Source of the DNA: Poronia punctata
Lineage: Eukaryota; Ascomycota; Sordariomycetes; Xylariales; Xylariaceae
Assembly (NCBI GenBank): GCA_022579005.1
Contig: MU401608.1
Coordinates: 31,804-95,803, forward strand
DNA length: 64,000 nt
Reading direction: 5' to 3'
A model generated the notes under the pieces. The model was not told where the DNA came from and did no database searches. It saw only the letters and a list, made by a program, of their open reading frames with translations. This document shows positions 23,024-36,839 of the stretch, one piece after another (positions within the stretch are counted from its first letter, which is position 1; every line of letters starts with the position of its first letter). Made by a program: the position numbers and the translations under genes.

Positions 23024-25427
23024 GGGGTTCGATGCTTTTTATGGAGCTACCTGTATTTAAGGTAGAATTGTGCCGGGCCGAAAGATATGCTCAAGCGGCG
23101 ATAATAGGTATATGTTCGGTGATAGGTACCTAGTAGGTATATGTTTATGGCAGCAGACTCCCACCCATCAGTCTCGACAAGTGATCCTTGCCTACCGGTA
23201 CGCCAAGTCTGATTTTGGATGGTTTGAAGTGGTAGACGGAGCACGGTTCTATCTGTAAGGAAGAGGTCTGAAGACAGAATGTCTCGCACGGGGCCGTAGC
23301 TTTACATAAAAGACAAGATACGAATCAACCGATGGGGAATTCCTTTCGTCACCCTTGGGTACATTCCCCAGGGCGGCACTCGAGGCGGGGGGATCGCGAT
23401 TCGCACGGATGTCGATGCTCGAGTTAGTCGTGACGGGTTTGATAAGGAAGGCCCGACCGATCTAACCAAGGGAGACCCAGAGATACCGGGTGGCGATCGT
23501 GGTTTCCCTCGGGGATCTTATTGTAAATAAATGCGGACGTTGGTGTTTGAGCTAGAGAGGTCGGCACACTTGAGCGCAATTGGTTGATCAGGTGTCTTCG
23601 GATTCCGTTGATACGAACGAACTCTATTGTAGAACGACGCAAACCTTGTCCCAATAGCGCAGATGTCGAGCAATTGTGACCGATTTAACGTTTATCTGAC
23701 GCCAATTCCTCAATCATACAACCTTCAATTCTTTATATAACCCTCGACATGAATAGCCTTTCAAATGATGTGTTGGTAGGGAAATGGGGACGGTATAGGT
23801 CGGTAACACAAAGTATGTGCACCTATAACGAACTGCATCAGGGGAGGGCAAGCTACATATGTAACCCTACTTACAAACCTGTTGTATGAGGATGGACGGA
23901 GGGAGGTTAGTTGTGGCATTGTCTAGTTGTGCCAAGGGGTTCGTCCGTGCCTGGGCTGCATGTTTGCTCGGATGGCCCAGCCTATGGCGTTCCCGGCCAG
24001 ACGGTCGATATGTACGTGATCGCGTGATGACCGGTAAGCTTCCTGGAGGATTTACTAGTAATAAAACCAAGTAGCGACGTCGCTAACCTTGGATGATAAA
24101 ACTTACGTGTACATGCGCATAGCATTAAACAGGAGACGAGAAGTCTTAACGTCTAACCTACCCAGTATGATTCACCATCATAACCGGGGCACGGGGCACA
24201 ACCATAGCTTGTCGCACCATCTACAATCCCATTCCCTACATCAGCCTACCATCTACCGTGCGGCTGTCTAGCCGTTTTCTGTATGCTGTATGACAATAGA
24301 TGTCTGATGTTATGCCTCTTCTATGGCATGGGGTGGATGTATGGACGGTTGAAGCTTGTTTCCATGAATGACCGGGAAGTATGAGGCTTGGGATAGGCAA
24401 AACGCACAGAGTCGGCATTGGCATTGTGTGCCATGATATACCCAGTTCAGGCATTCAAAAATCGAGAACGTGGATGGAACAAAAGAATGTGTACGGTTGG
24501 TAGGTTAGATAGGTGATATCTACTCAGATACGTAGGATCATGTCATACCATGTCATTGATATAGGTACCTAAGTACCTACCTACCTCGATGTGTGCATAT
24601 CGGCTCCTCCTCTCGCCGGATTCTGGGGGCGGCCGACTACAAGTTTACGGGGAGAAAGTCCGGTATCCAATCACCTAAAAGTTCCTCTTTATTAAACAAG
24701 TTCGCGTCCGTGTCTTGTTAACCTAGGGAGGTTAGCATGAACTAGACGGTTTGATGCTATCTTTTAGTTGGACCCAAAGCCCTGCTCCAGACCAGAGACC
24801 AATCTCGGTAGGGCAAGCGTAGCAGTACTTTGTCTATACTTTATATGGTGCCAATACTCGTGGGCACGGGCAACTTCTGGGATGCTAATGTGGTTGTAAT
24901 TCCCATTCCACCAATAAGATGCTCTGGTAGCTTTCGAGTGGAGTATCAGGCACAATGCTAACACCTAAGGTACTTGTCATCTACCTCTCTATCTGTACGT
25001 GTACTAACCACTGCCTAAGGCGTCTTGGCGTTCCTTGGCAAGCTAAGGCGAATCGAGATGTCCCTATCGTGACAACATCATTTCAACCTGGTAGTCTAGG
25101 GGATTCAACACTTTCTACTACTCGTAGGTTAGACGTATTCACAACATCTGCCAAACCGGCGTAATACTTCTCTGGGCGTTTTATTTCTTGTCTTTTACTA
25201 GCTATACTCAGCCCTATCAAAATTCCGATCAACTCGCAGTCCAAGGCGTAGGGCAGCCTCATCCCGGCCGTTGACACTTGACAGGATGACAACATAGGTG
25301 CCAGCCGCAGAATTCCACCCGTTTACTACCTCCTATATATCTACTCCCGGCTCCGTCCCACCGCGCTATTATATCTTGGGTTTCCCTCCCATCAGCTGGA
25401 GACACACTAGTTCCGTATCCGACCGTC
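23024..25427. other. Divergent intergenic region (Arg/Ser-rich gene / LSB6)
   Basis: This 2.4-kb spacer should contain both promoters. All open frames are under 80 codons and unconvincing. TAGG/CCTA runs recur, for example at 24560-24590. The last 120 nt before the LSB6 ATG are C/T-rich, as in other leaders of the locus. Confidence 0.55.
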
Positions 25428-27880
25428 ATGCCGCGTAACCGGCCTGCCACCACGGGCTATGAACGTCTGGCCCAGGCCGACCAGTTCAGCGATGAATCCG
25501 ACGACGATTTCATGGCGCAGAGTTCTGCCTCTCTGCAACCGCAATCCGTGCCTCGATATGCCCCCACTACTCAGCCTCGACCTCATTCCGGCATGTCGTC
25601 TCCCAAATCCCTTGCCAAAAAACGCCACCTCCCGAGACGTAATAGGAGTAACTCAGGGGTAGACTTGAAGGCTATCAACGCACGACTCGAACGCTGGGCC
25701 GACGAGATTGCCTCCAAATTCAAGAGGACCAAGGGGAAACAGCCTGGCGAGGAAGAGCGGCTCGAGATACACTACAGCGTTTTCCACCCAGTTGAAGGCA
25801 TCCAACCTGCAACCGCCGAGACCCTAGCCGCCATGCCTCCGCCTGCCATGTCCAAGGCCGAGTTCGATAAGATCGTAAAGAGTGTGAGGGTCGCCATCGA
25901 CCAGGGCATGCACCCGAGCATGATCACCCAAGGCAGCTCTGGCAGCTACTTTGCGCGGAACACTGATGGCAAAATTGTGGGCGTCTTCAAGCCAAAGGAC
26001 GAGGAGCCTTATGCCGCCGGCAACCCGAAATGGAACAAGTGGATTCACCGAAACCTGTTCCCTTGCTTTTTCGGGCGAGCATGGTAAGTCCTCGATAAGG
26101 CTAACACAAGCTTCTACGCTCGTCGGCGCTAACAATTCTCCAGCCTAATACCCAATCTCTCGTACGTTAGCGAGGCGGCGGCCTACACACTTGACTGCCA
26201 GCTGCGAACCAACATGGTGCCGTATACGGACGTTGTATGGTTGTCTTCCAAGTCGTTTCATTATCCATACTGGGACCGTCGGAGCTTCTACAGGAAAAAG
26301 AAGCCATTCCCTGCCAAGCCAGGTAGCTTTCAGGTCTTCCTCAAAGGTTTCAAAGATGCCAACATCTTTTTGAGGGAGAACCCGTGGCCCGATCAATATT
26401 GGTCCGGCTTCCGATCCAACGATACGCACCGTAATAGGCGTAGACGATGGACTACGCATTGCCGACCCTCGAGTAGAAACATTTCGGACGACTTGGAGAG
26501 TGACGATGAGCGCAGCGCCGAGACCCCGCGGCCACTTGGACCGGACAATTTCATGTGGACCGAAACTCTGAAGCAGTCGTTCCGAGAGGAACTTGAGAAA
26601 CTGGTCGTATTAGATTACATCATGCGGAACACGGATCGAGGACTGGACAACTGGATGGTAAAAGTGGATTGGGAGACGCAGGAAGTGTCGATAGCTTCCG
26701 AGCCGCCGCAACTCAACATGGATATCATGGATGGGGATGGAGAGGAGATGGGGCCCAGGCCTGTTGACTTGACGCAACGAACGCAGCCGACCAGTTCCCA
26801 GTCACACCCCTATAGGGTCCAAATGCCGATGAAAGCAGGGGATTCCGGGAACACTGTGACTCCCAAGATATCCATCGGAGCGATTGATAATTCCCTGTCG
26901 TGGCCATGGAAGCATCCGGACGCTTGGCGAAGGTACTTTTCCCCTGGCCCCTTCTCCACCTCTCTTGGTTCGGAACTAGATAATATGCTGACCTAGCCTG
27001 GTAACGTAGTTTCCCCTTCGGTTGGCTTTTCTTGCCCGTGGACCTTATCGGGAGACCTTTCTCACAGAAGACAAGAGATCATTTCCTCCCCCTATTGACG
27101 TCGACACTATGGTGGAGTCAGACTTGCCACGAATTACGGAAAGTCTTCCAGCTTGACCCCGACTTTCAGGAGAAGATGTTTTCGCGACAGATGGCCGTCA
27201 TGAAAGGCCAGGCTTGGAACGTCGTCGAGACATTAAAGACGCCAGACCACGGACCTTTGGAACTAACACGTCGGGCAAGGGTTTGCGTATGGGACGACCT
27301 AGTGGATGTTCCAGTCGCCGTGCCGATGCGCATGGCTTCGTCCGAAATGCACCGCAGAGCCGATCGCAGGCGCCAAGACGTAATCCAGGAGGAAATAGAT
27401 ATAGGGGCAGCCAACTCGACGACACGCCCGGCCAACGAGGGAGATGACTTGCTTGGCTTCCCCAGTGCTCTACCAAATCCCGGTCGGTTTGAGATGGCCA
27501 CAAGCCCCAGCGCTCAGTCACCAGAGGGAGGGGAGAATGGCTCGACAAATGAGCTGCTAGTGGAGAACAAGTCACGCCCCTCAGTCAGTCAATTGGGCCC
27601 CAGGTCAAGTTATCAAGGCCCGACGAGGCCTGAAATCCATGCTGGCTCGCCAAAATACCGGCGTTTTTCATTTGCTACAGGTCACAGGAAGAATAATTCT
27701 ATCGCGCAACAGATGAATGGCGACTCGGAAAGGTACAGCTACGACGATGCTGCCGAGGACGATGTAGAAGGTGACCTAGGCTATGCCGCAGCCGAAGGTA
27801 TGGAGGGTAATAGGCGCAAGGTGATTGTCGAGCGCTTGGAGACGGTGAAAGCGAAGAATCCTGTCTTTACTTGGTGTTAG
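25428..27880 (+). CDS. LSB6: Type II phosphatidylinositol 4-kinase (Lsb6 family)
   Basis: Exons are 25428-26083, 26144-26932 and 27010-27880 (introns 60 and 77 nt), encoding 771 aa. The junctions restore conserved text: GRACLIPN and DAWRSFPFGWLFLP. The enzyme phosphorylates phosphatidylinositol at position 4 on endosomal, vacuolar or plasma membranes. Visible landmarks are the nucleotide-binding loop GSSGSYF (169-175), Lys188 in VFKPKDEEP, catalytic-loop RNTDRGLDN (380-388; Asp383) and AIDN (465-468; Asp467 for metal). The palmitoylated CCPCC of animal enzymes is absent; Cys213 and Cys219 lie in a similar place. An Arg-rich and acidic insert (about 315-350) and a 60-residue loop before AIDN enlarge the kinase domain. 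The C-terminal 200 residues are low-complexity. It is the last gene before the AT-rich block, with its stop about 800 bp from the boundary. Confidence 0.96.
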
Positions 27881-28740
27881 ACTGTCGCTGTTGTTTTCTA
27901 TTCTGCTCAGAGGGCCCTGCTCTCTTTTTCGGCTTGTACATTATCCGGCAATGGGTCCAGGACTAGAATGATGTCTCGTCGTGGTTTTGTTTGCTTGGCT
28001 TGCTTTTGGGGCGATGGCGTTATAGGACTCGGCCTTGGACAGGCTGGAAATGCATATGTCAGGGCTCACATAGAAGGGTTCGGTTGTTTCCTTTGGCTTG
28101 ATAGGTATTTGGGTCGTTGTCTACAAGTTTATAGACGCAGCCTAGCATTGCATCGCTTTTACGACGATAGGGGGATACCGGTCTGTTCTTTTTGTACTAT
28201 TATACATATTATTTTCGTCAATACCAACTAGTAATCACATGATCTTAATCAGCCACATGTTTAAACATCTGAAGACAGGCCGTCGTTTGTATTCCCTCGG
28301 GGTAAGGGTGAAGGAAGAGGGCATTATTTACTGATCAAGTAAAAGGGGTCATGATATTATTGATTATTTTTATTTTTATTCCCTGAAATAAGGTGTCTCT
28401 CTCACTTACATACCTCCTTATATACACGAAACTTACCGCCACATTCCCTTGTTATCGTCATCATAAGTCTCTATATAGACGAGTGGCGTAGGTTAGTAGT
28501 TACTGTTAGACTAGTCAATGTTTTGACCTTTTTTTCTACACAGCAAACCTGGTAGTGTTACGGTTCCGGTCTTGGTGCCTACGTGTACAGGCCAAGTCTA
28601 CACTAAAATGCCTATATAAGTAAATGCCTAAGTTTACGAGGGAGATAGTGTTTTTGTTTTGTTTGCTATAACTATAACTACTTTGCTGTGTTGTTTTTAT
28701 TTTTTATAAGAAAAAATGCGTTTAAAAGCAATTAGAGGAT
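27881..28740. other. LSB6 3' flank and boundary to the AT-rich block
   Basis: Composition is normal up to about 28,330, intermediate to about 28,680, then falls abruptly to the extreme AT content of the right half. An 87-codon frame at 27968-28231 lies in the LSB6 3' flank and is not called. I see no repeat or target duplication at the transition. The change over roughly 100 bp suggests the outer limit of a mutated repeat block, not a gradual shift. Confidence 0.7.
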
Positions 28741-31719
28741 TTTTTATTTTAAATAAAAAATAGTTAATATTAAAATATTTTAATTTTTATAAAAAGGTTT
28801 TCTTAGCATTTATGTTTTTATGCAAAAAAAGTTTTTTTTTATTACTTTAAGCTATAATTATATAATTAGTAGCTTGTTTGCGCTACTATTGTTTTTAGTT
28901 ATAGCTATATATAAATTTAATATTAACAATAATATACTATACTTTATATTTTTTATTACTATATTCTTTTTTTTTTATTTATATAGTATTACTATACTAT
29001 ATTTTATTTATACGTTATAAAGTGCTTATTTATAATTAGTTTTAGCTATAGTTTTAAGCTTATATTGCTATTTTTGTTTTATATAATCTTTTTTTGTTTT
29101 TTTTTTCTATATATTAAAGCTTTTTATATAAAGGTATTTTATAAGATTTTATTTTTTTAAAAAAGTAGTATATTTTTATTAAATTATTATAAGCGTTATA
29201 AAAAGTTTTAAAAGTTATATTAGTTATATAGTAATATTATAATAGTTTTTATTACTTGCTTTTTTTTATTTACTTTTATTATAGCTTATATTTTTATATT
29301 AATTATTTATATAAAGTTTATTATTATATAATAATTTATATATTATAAGTTAAGCATAATATTTAATATTTTATACGTTAATATAAAAATCTTATTTAAA
29401 TTATTTTCTTTATATAGTTTATTAATATTATTTATTATTATACTTTAGTTATATAATAAATAGTTATTTATTATAGCTTTTATTTTTATATTACTAATTA
29501 AAATTTAAATATTATAATTGCTATATTTTTAAGCTAAAAGTATATATATAATAAATACTAAAACTAGTATATTTATTAGCACTATTATATATTATATATT
29601 AATATTATTTATTAGTTTAAAGTTATTTAAAGTAGTAGCTTTTTTTTAATATAATATTATATTATTAATAAATTTATATAGTATTTTAAATTTTGCTAAT
29701 TATTGCTTTAGTTTATTATAATATTATTAAAGCTCTAACCTTTTTAGTTGCTTTATTATTATAAATTAGTTATAGTTAATTTTATAGTATACTTTATAAA
29801 CGTTTACGCTTTATTTATTAATTAGCGCGCTACTAATTATTTTATTTTTAATAATTTTTTTAAGTATAAAATATATAATATATAAGTATATACTAGCTTG
29901 CTTAAAAATAATCTAAGCTTTGCTTGTTTTTTTACTAATTTTGTTTGCTATAGTATTAAAGTTGTTTATATTAAAAAAGTTTTTTTTAATAGCTTATTGC
30001 TTTAGTTTTAATTTTTGCTAACTTTTAGTAATTTACTTATTTTTTTTTTATAGTAAGTATTATATATAGTATTAAACATTTATAGTTATGCTATAAAAAG
30101 CTATACGTTTTTTTTTTTTTATATTAAGTAATTAATAAGTTTAATTTTAATTTTTTAGCTATTTTTGCTTATTAGTTTGCTTTTAAATTTATTAAAAATG
30201 CTGCGTACTATTATAATTTAAAGTATTACTTTTTTATTTAAAAGTTTAAAGTTTACTATATATTTTTTTATAAACTTTTAAACTTTATAATTTGTTTACT
30301 ATTTTAAATTTTTTTAAATATATAAGTAGCTGCTTTAAAAAGTTTTTAGCTTTTTATTGCTTATAATATATTTAAAATTTATAAGTTTTTTTTTTTTTTT
30401 TTTATATTTAATAATATAGTATACTATTTATTTTAGCTGCGCTAGCTTACTTATTAGTATTAAAGTTAAAATAATAAACGCTATTAATTTAATTGCTATT
30501 AACTTTTAAAGCTTTAATAGCAACTTAAAAAATTAAGTTTTACTATTTAAGCTTTATTTAAAGTATAAGTAAGCTTTATTAAAAAATATAAAAGCTATAC
30601 TAAGTATATATTTTTTTATATATATTATATATAAGCTTATAATTTTTTTTTAAGTATAAAGTATAAAAAACTAGCTTTTGTTTTTTTTATTAACTACTTA
30701 ATTTTTAAGCTACTTTTTATTATTTTTATTTATTAAGCTACTTATAATTACCTTTGCTTAGCTTTTATTATAGTATAGTTTTATATTTTTTTTATAAAAT
30801 ATATAGCATATAAATATATTTAGTTAATTTGCTACTAAGTTTTTATAGTTAATAAATTTTTAATACTTTTTAACTTACTAGTTTATTATTAATAATAGTA
30901 CTATATATATTATTAGTAAAGCTTATATTATTATTATAATTTTATATAAATTACTAAATAAAATATAAGTATATTATATTAAATAAAAACTTGTTTTTTT
31001 TAAAAAGCACTAGCTATTTTTTAATATATTTAAAGCTAAGTAGTGCTAATAACTAGTTATAATTTTTTTACTTTAATATTGTTTAACTTTTTTATAGTTT
31101 TTTATAATTATTATAAATATAGCTTAAGTGCTTAAAACTTTTACTATTTTGCTTAGGCCTATTATGTTTTTTAAGCAACTACTTATAAAACTATATATAA
31201 GTAGCTATATTAATATTTACTATATTATATAAAGTTAATATAATAAAAGTTTAAAGTTAAAGCTTTTTACTTTTAGTTTTTTAATATTAAGTTTATATTA
31301 AAATATTTTATATACTTATACTTAATTTTTTTTAAAAATATATTAGTTTATATTTTTTACAGTGCTATTATATTTAATTTTAAGTTTTTTATTTTCTTTT
31401 TTATTTTTATTTTTTAACTTATTTTTTATAAACACATTATTAACATTTTTAATAAAAGTATTATTAAAAAATATTTTTATAAGGTTTTTAGCAATAAATA
31501 GTGCTAGTTTTGTTTTTTTTTAAGCTTTTAAGCTATTTTTTTCTTTTATATTTTTATATTTTTATTTATTAAATATATTTTATTTTTTTTTTATTTTATT
31601 ATTTTTTAAATATTTGCTTATAGTATTATTAAAAATAAAAGTGTTATTTATAGTTTTTATTTATTTTTAGTTTATTTAGTATTAAAAGTTTTTTACTATT
31701 ACCTTTTAATTTTTTATAT
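28741..31719. other. Degraded sequence left of the gypsy element, unassigned
   Basis: This is about 3 kb of AT-rich DNA with no recognisable coding motif and no match that I could see to the gypsy copies. It is probably an older or unrelated degraded repeat into which the gypsy element inserted. The 5 bases before the LTR are TATAT and the bases after the far LTR are ATATA, so a 4-5 bp target duplication is possible but uninformative in such AT-rich DNA. Confidence 0.4.
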
Positions 31720-32029
31720 TGCAACATAATTAGCATGCATGCTAATTACGCCTTACGTTATAGGGTAGCTATAGGACTAAAAAGGGCTAGCTTGATTTCT
31801 GTTTCTATATATATAGCCATTATTTTCGCGTTGCTTTTTAAACTTAAATACCTAGCTATCTATTATATATACAATATACTAAGTTATGCTTTTTAAAATA
31901 CCTTTATAAAGCTATAATTAATGCAAAGCCCTTAAAACCTAGTTAATACGTTTACTTTAGCTAAACCTTTTCTAGTATAAAGTTAAAGTAATCTTTAAAA
32001 ATCTTTAATTTTTATTGTAATAGTAATTT
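31720..32029 (+). repeat. 5' LTR of gypsy copy 1
   Basis: This 310-bp repeat starts TGCAACA and ends TATTGTA, mutated forms of a TGTAATA...TATTACA pair. It aligns without gaps to 44380-44689 and, inverted, to 57804-58102. Its first half is the better preserved (retaining GCATGCATGC at about 31733-31742), whereas its last 80 bp are more mutated than in the 3' LTR. Confidence 0.92.
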
Positions 32030-35000
32030 TGCCTAAATATAAAACTTATAAAAGTCTTTTTTTATAAAATAAACTATATAAAAAAAAAGAGAAGCTAAAA
32101 ATTAACAATGCGCTTATATATGCAAACGCGCGCAAGCTAAAAGTGCAGTAAATCTTTAATACTGCTAACATTTAACTAAAAAAACAAAAATAAAACACTA
32201 GCCTACTTTAAACTTTAAAAACTACAAAAATTAGCTAAAAGCCCTAGTATAAAAATAATATATTATAAAAAAGCCTTAAAAACAACTAAGTTATTATAGT
32301 TTAAAACCAAGCAGTAAAAGCTATACAAATTAAGCTATAAAGCTAAAACTATAAAATATAACCTAGCTAGCCTACTACTTTTAGTTTAATAAAACTATAA
32401 AACTATAACTTAAAAAATACCTTTAATAGCAATCTAAAAAAACTAAAAATATAAAAAAACTAAAAAAAAACTAAAAAATAAGTAGCTAAAAAACTAGCAA
32501 AACTAAAAAATAAGCAGCTAAAAAACTAAAAAAACTAAAAAAATTTAAATACTATAATAAACAAAAAAAGGTAGCGTATTTTATAAAGTACAAAAAAGTT
32601 TGCTATACTTAAAGCTATATATATGCAAGCTAGCAGTTAAAAACTAAAATAACTTAAAAATTAAACTTTTAATAAAAACTTTAAAAATTAATAGCTTGCC
32701 TAAGCAAAAACTTTTAAAATCTTAACTAAATATAAATACTAGCTAATAACTTTTTATTATATTTTTTTTTTTTTTTAGTTAACACTAGCTTTTTAACGCA
32801 TTTATACTTTATTATTTTAGCTTACGTTATTTTATATAGTTTTTTTTATTTAATATGTTACTTTTTATAAAACTTTATAATTTTATAAACAAAAACTATA
32901 ATCTAAGCTGCTACTTTATACTACTTAAACTTTTTGCTTTAAAATAATACTAAAGCAGTTTACTAAACTTTATCTTTACTTAAAAAACAATATTTTTAAC
33001 TATTTGCTTATACTTAGCTAGCTTTATTTTACTTTTTATTATTAACTTAAAGCTTAAAGCTTTTAAGTTAGCTAAAACTTTTGCTTTACTATTACTTTTT
33101 ACTTAAAAACTTATTTTAACTTTTACTTTTAGCGTTTTAATTATAAGCTATAAAAACTTAACTTTAATCTTTACTAACTATTTTGCTACCTTTTTATATA
33201 ACCTTTACGTTTTTTAGCAATATATAACCTACCTTAACCCTTTAAAGCGTTTTAACTTTTTTTTTAACAGCACTAAAGCAATAAACTAGCTTAAAAAAGT
33301 CTTTTACTACTTTAATAATTATTGTATAACTTTAAAAGCTTATATTTAACTATTGCTTTAATATACTTTAACTTATAAAGTCTGCAAGCAGTTAATTTTT
33401 TTTTTAAAAGATTATATAAACTAAAACACTACTTATAGCGCTATTAAGCATTATTTTTATTTAAATAATTCTAAACAAAAGTCTTTTACTATTGCTACAC
33501 TTTATAACTATAAAAAAATATTTTAGTTAAACAATATTAAAAGCTTATATAAATACTTTTAGCAACATTGTTTTTTTTATTAAAATATTAAAGCTTATAA
33601 TAAGCTTTATTTTAATAACGCTATAGTTTAAAGCCTTTTATAAAAAATACCTAACCTTATAATTTAAGCTATTTTTTTTTTTTATTAGCTAAGATTTAAT
33701 AACTTTAAATAACTTACTTATAAAAACCTTTATAATAAGCTTAACTTTTAAGCAATAAACAAATCTTGCTTTTAAAAACACTAAAAATAAAGTAAAAAAG
33801 ATCTTAGCTTATTTAAAAAAAAGTTTAAGCTTTTTAAAAAACTTAATAAGCTTTTTTACTTATATTTTACTAAAGCTATTATAGCTTAGCTTAAAAATTA
33901 ATAAAATACCTAATAAGTAAAAAGTGTAGCTATAATTAATAGCTAGCTAGTAACTATTATAAAATAAAAGCTTATTATTATTATAAATAACCTTACTTTG
34001 CGTTTTTAAAAAATTAAAATTATAATAAGTTAGCTAAAGGTTACTATAGAAAAATAATAAAAAATAATAAATTAACTAGCCCTTTAGCTTTTTATTAATT
34101 ATAATTAGCAAAGCACGTAGGCTGCAATATATTTAATAAACTAATAAAGTAGCTATAGTAAATAAAAATAAAAAAGTTACTAAAGCTGTTTAAATTAAAA
34201 AGTACTTAGTTATAAGTATTAAGTATATTTAAAAAACTTTTACTTATAACAAAACTATTTAAAAGTATATAACTTTAACAAAAACAAAATTATATACTTT
34301 AATAATTAATAGCACTTTAAAAAAAAGCGCTTGCTTAAATACATTTAATATATTGCTTTGCTTAGTAACGTTATTATATTTAGCTAAAAGCATAAAAGTA
34401 TTAAAATTAAAATATTATACTATATTTAAAAAAACAACCTAGCTAATAACTATAACCTTTATTTTTTAGCATATTATAAACTTAAAAAGCGCAATTTAAT
34501 CTTATAAAATATAGCTTTTAAAATAGCATAACAATTATAAACAAAGTATATTTAACTAGTATAAGTAGCTAATACTTAAAATTAACAAAACGCTTTAGCT
34601 ATAAAAAACGTTATTAATATTAAACCTTTTACTTATACTAGCAATATAAATATAATTAAAGCTTTATGCTAAAATAATAACTTATTTATATATAAAAGCA
34701 AAAGCTACGTTTATATAAACTAAACCTAAGATTTTATTTATATTATTACTATTAACTTTAATAGCATAAAGGTTATAAAAAAGGTTAAAAAAGGCAACAA
34801 TAAAATAGCTGCTAAAATATTTGCTATTAACTAATATAAGCTACTTTTTATATAAGTTTACTTTTACTAAAAGCTTATAAAAATCTTTGCTTAAAAAAAT
34901 AAAAATATTTTGCTATAATTAAATATTTAACTAGTTACTTTAAAAGTTAAAATATTTAATTTACTTTTTGCTACTATAAAAAACATACTTAAAAGCAAAA

Positions 35001-36800
35001 AAGCTAATATAAAACAAGCGCTTAATATTTATATAAAAGCTTAATAGTTATAAAATATTAAAGTTAATAAGCTACTTTTAAAAAAAGTTAATGTTATGCT
35101 TAAAAATATAATTTTTAAAGTACTAAGCTATGCTAACGTATTAATTTATTAAGTTAGCTATATTGTTTAAAACGCTATAGTTAAAAGTAAAAAAACTATT
35201 TATATAGTGTTTAAAAATATTAAACACTAATTTAGCTAAAAAAGTAAAAGTTAAGTTTTAATTAATGCTATAAACTTTAGTAGGCTACTTAGCTTATAGC
35301 TTAATATAATTACGCTTTTAAAATTAACTAATTACTTTATAGCTTTAGTTTAATAAACTAGATTTTAGCCTATTAAAAATGCATTATAATAAGCAACTAA
35401 TATAAGCAGCTATTTTTATATTAATATTATAATAGTTGCTTTTAATATTTTATAAAACAATATTTAACTAAGTGCTTAAAGCTTTAATTTAAAGCTAACT
35501 TTGTTTTAAGTATTTTTTATAGCTTTAAAGCAGCGCGTAGTTATTAACTATATTTAAACTTGCTTTAAAATTATTATTATTATAAGCATAAAAAAGCAAG
35601 GCAAGCTTATTATAAAAGTTATTAATATTAATATATAAGCTAGCTTTATTATTAAAATATATGTTTTAAAGCACGCTTTACTAGTTTAGCAAACTAGTTT
35701 TACTTAAAAAAGCTATAGCAATAACGCTAATAAAGTTAGTTATACTAGTATTATTAAAACTAAAGTATAGCTTACTAAGTAAAGCGTTAATTTTTTATTA
35801 TATATTGTTTTAAAGCAATATGCTTTATTTTTTTTACTTTTAAGTATAAATTTTATTATTAAAATAAACATATTTTTATATTATTAAAATAACTATTTTA
35901 TATATAATATGTAGTTTAAAAAAATAAAAATTATAATTTTAGTAGCGTTTATTAAAAACTAGTTTTTGCTATAATTATTTAAAGTTGTTAATATATTAAA
36001 AAACTAGCTACTATTTGCTTATTTTTAAAGCTGGCAAATAGTATAATAAGGCCTTATTAAGCAACTATTAAAAAAGTAGCTAATAGTAACAATAATAACA
36101 AGTTTAACTTATTTTGCTATAATTAAAATATTGCCTTAGTTATAAATTATAACGCTACTTTTTATAGCATACCTTAGAAAAAAATCCTTAATATAGTGCT
36201 TAATATTAAAAAAAGCTTACTTTTAAATACTACTAACCTTAGCTTTACTTACTTTAAAAACGCTATACTATTTAGTTATAAATATAGTATTAATTTTAGC
36301 TTTTTTAATATATTTTTAATTAGTTTAGCTAATAATAAAACTATATAAGCTATATTATATAATAACGCTTTTATAAATATTTTTTGCAATATTACTTAAA
36401 AAGTTTATTATAAAGCCTAACAAACTAGCATTGCTGCTACTAAAAAAGCAAATTAACTAGGCGCTTTAATTAAGTTATTTAATATTTTTACTATATATAA
36501 AAGCAAAGCTAAAAAAGTTTATTTTTTTAATAATGTTTTACTAAATAAAACAACTTTTTTAAGCATATATAATTAAAAAAAAGAAGCTATTAAAAAAAAA
36601 GTTATAAACGTTAAAAATAAGACTTAGTTATAATAAAAAAGTATTTATAAAAATATTTAGCTTTAATTTATAAAACGCTTTTAAAAAACGCAACTTACTT
36701 AAAAAAAGGTTATAAAGCTACTTTAAAGCTTAAAAAAAACTAACTTTATTAATATAAAAAAAATAGTCTTGCTAAAAATTCTTTTTTATAAAAAAATAGC
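32030..36800 (+). pseudogene. Gypsy copy 1: 5' internal region, presumed gag and protease relic
   Basis: This segment lies between the 5' LTR and the first reverse-transcriptase motif, where gag and protease are expected. It is rich in Lys/Leu/Asn codons with many TAA and TAG stops, and I cannot place a zinc knuckle or a D(S/T)G protease motif with confidence. At about 4.8 kb it is longer than a typical gag-protease region, so it may hold an extra frame or a nested insertion. Confidence 0.45.
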
Positions 36801-36839
36801 TTTAATATAAAATTTTTTTAAAATAAAACGCGCTAATAA

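Noticed and set aside
27968..28231. 87-codon plus-strand frame after LSB6
   Set aside because: It lies in the LSB6 3' flank and has no recognisable features.
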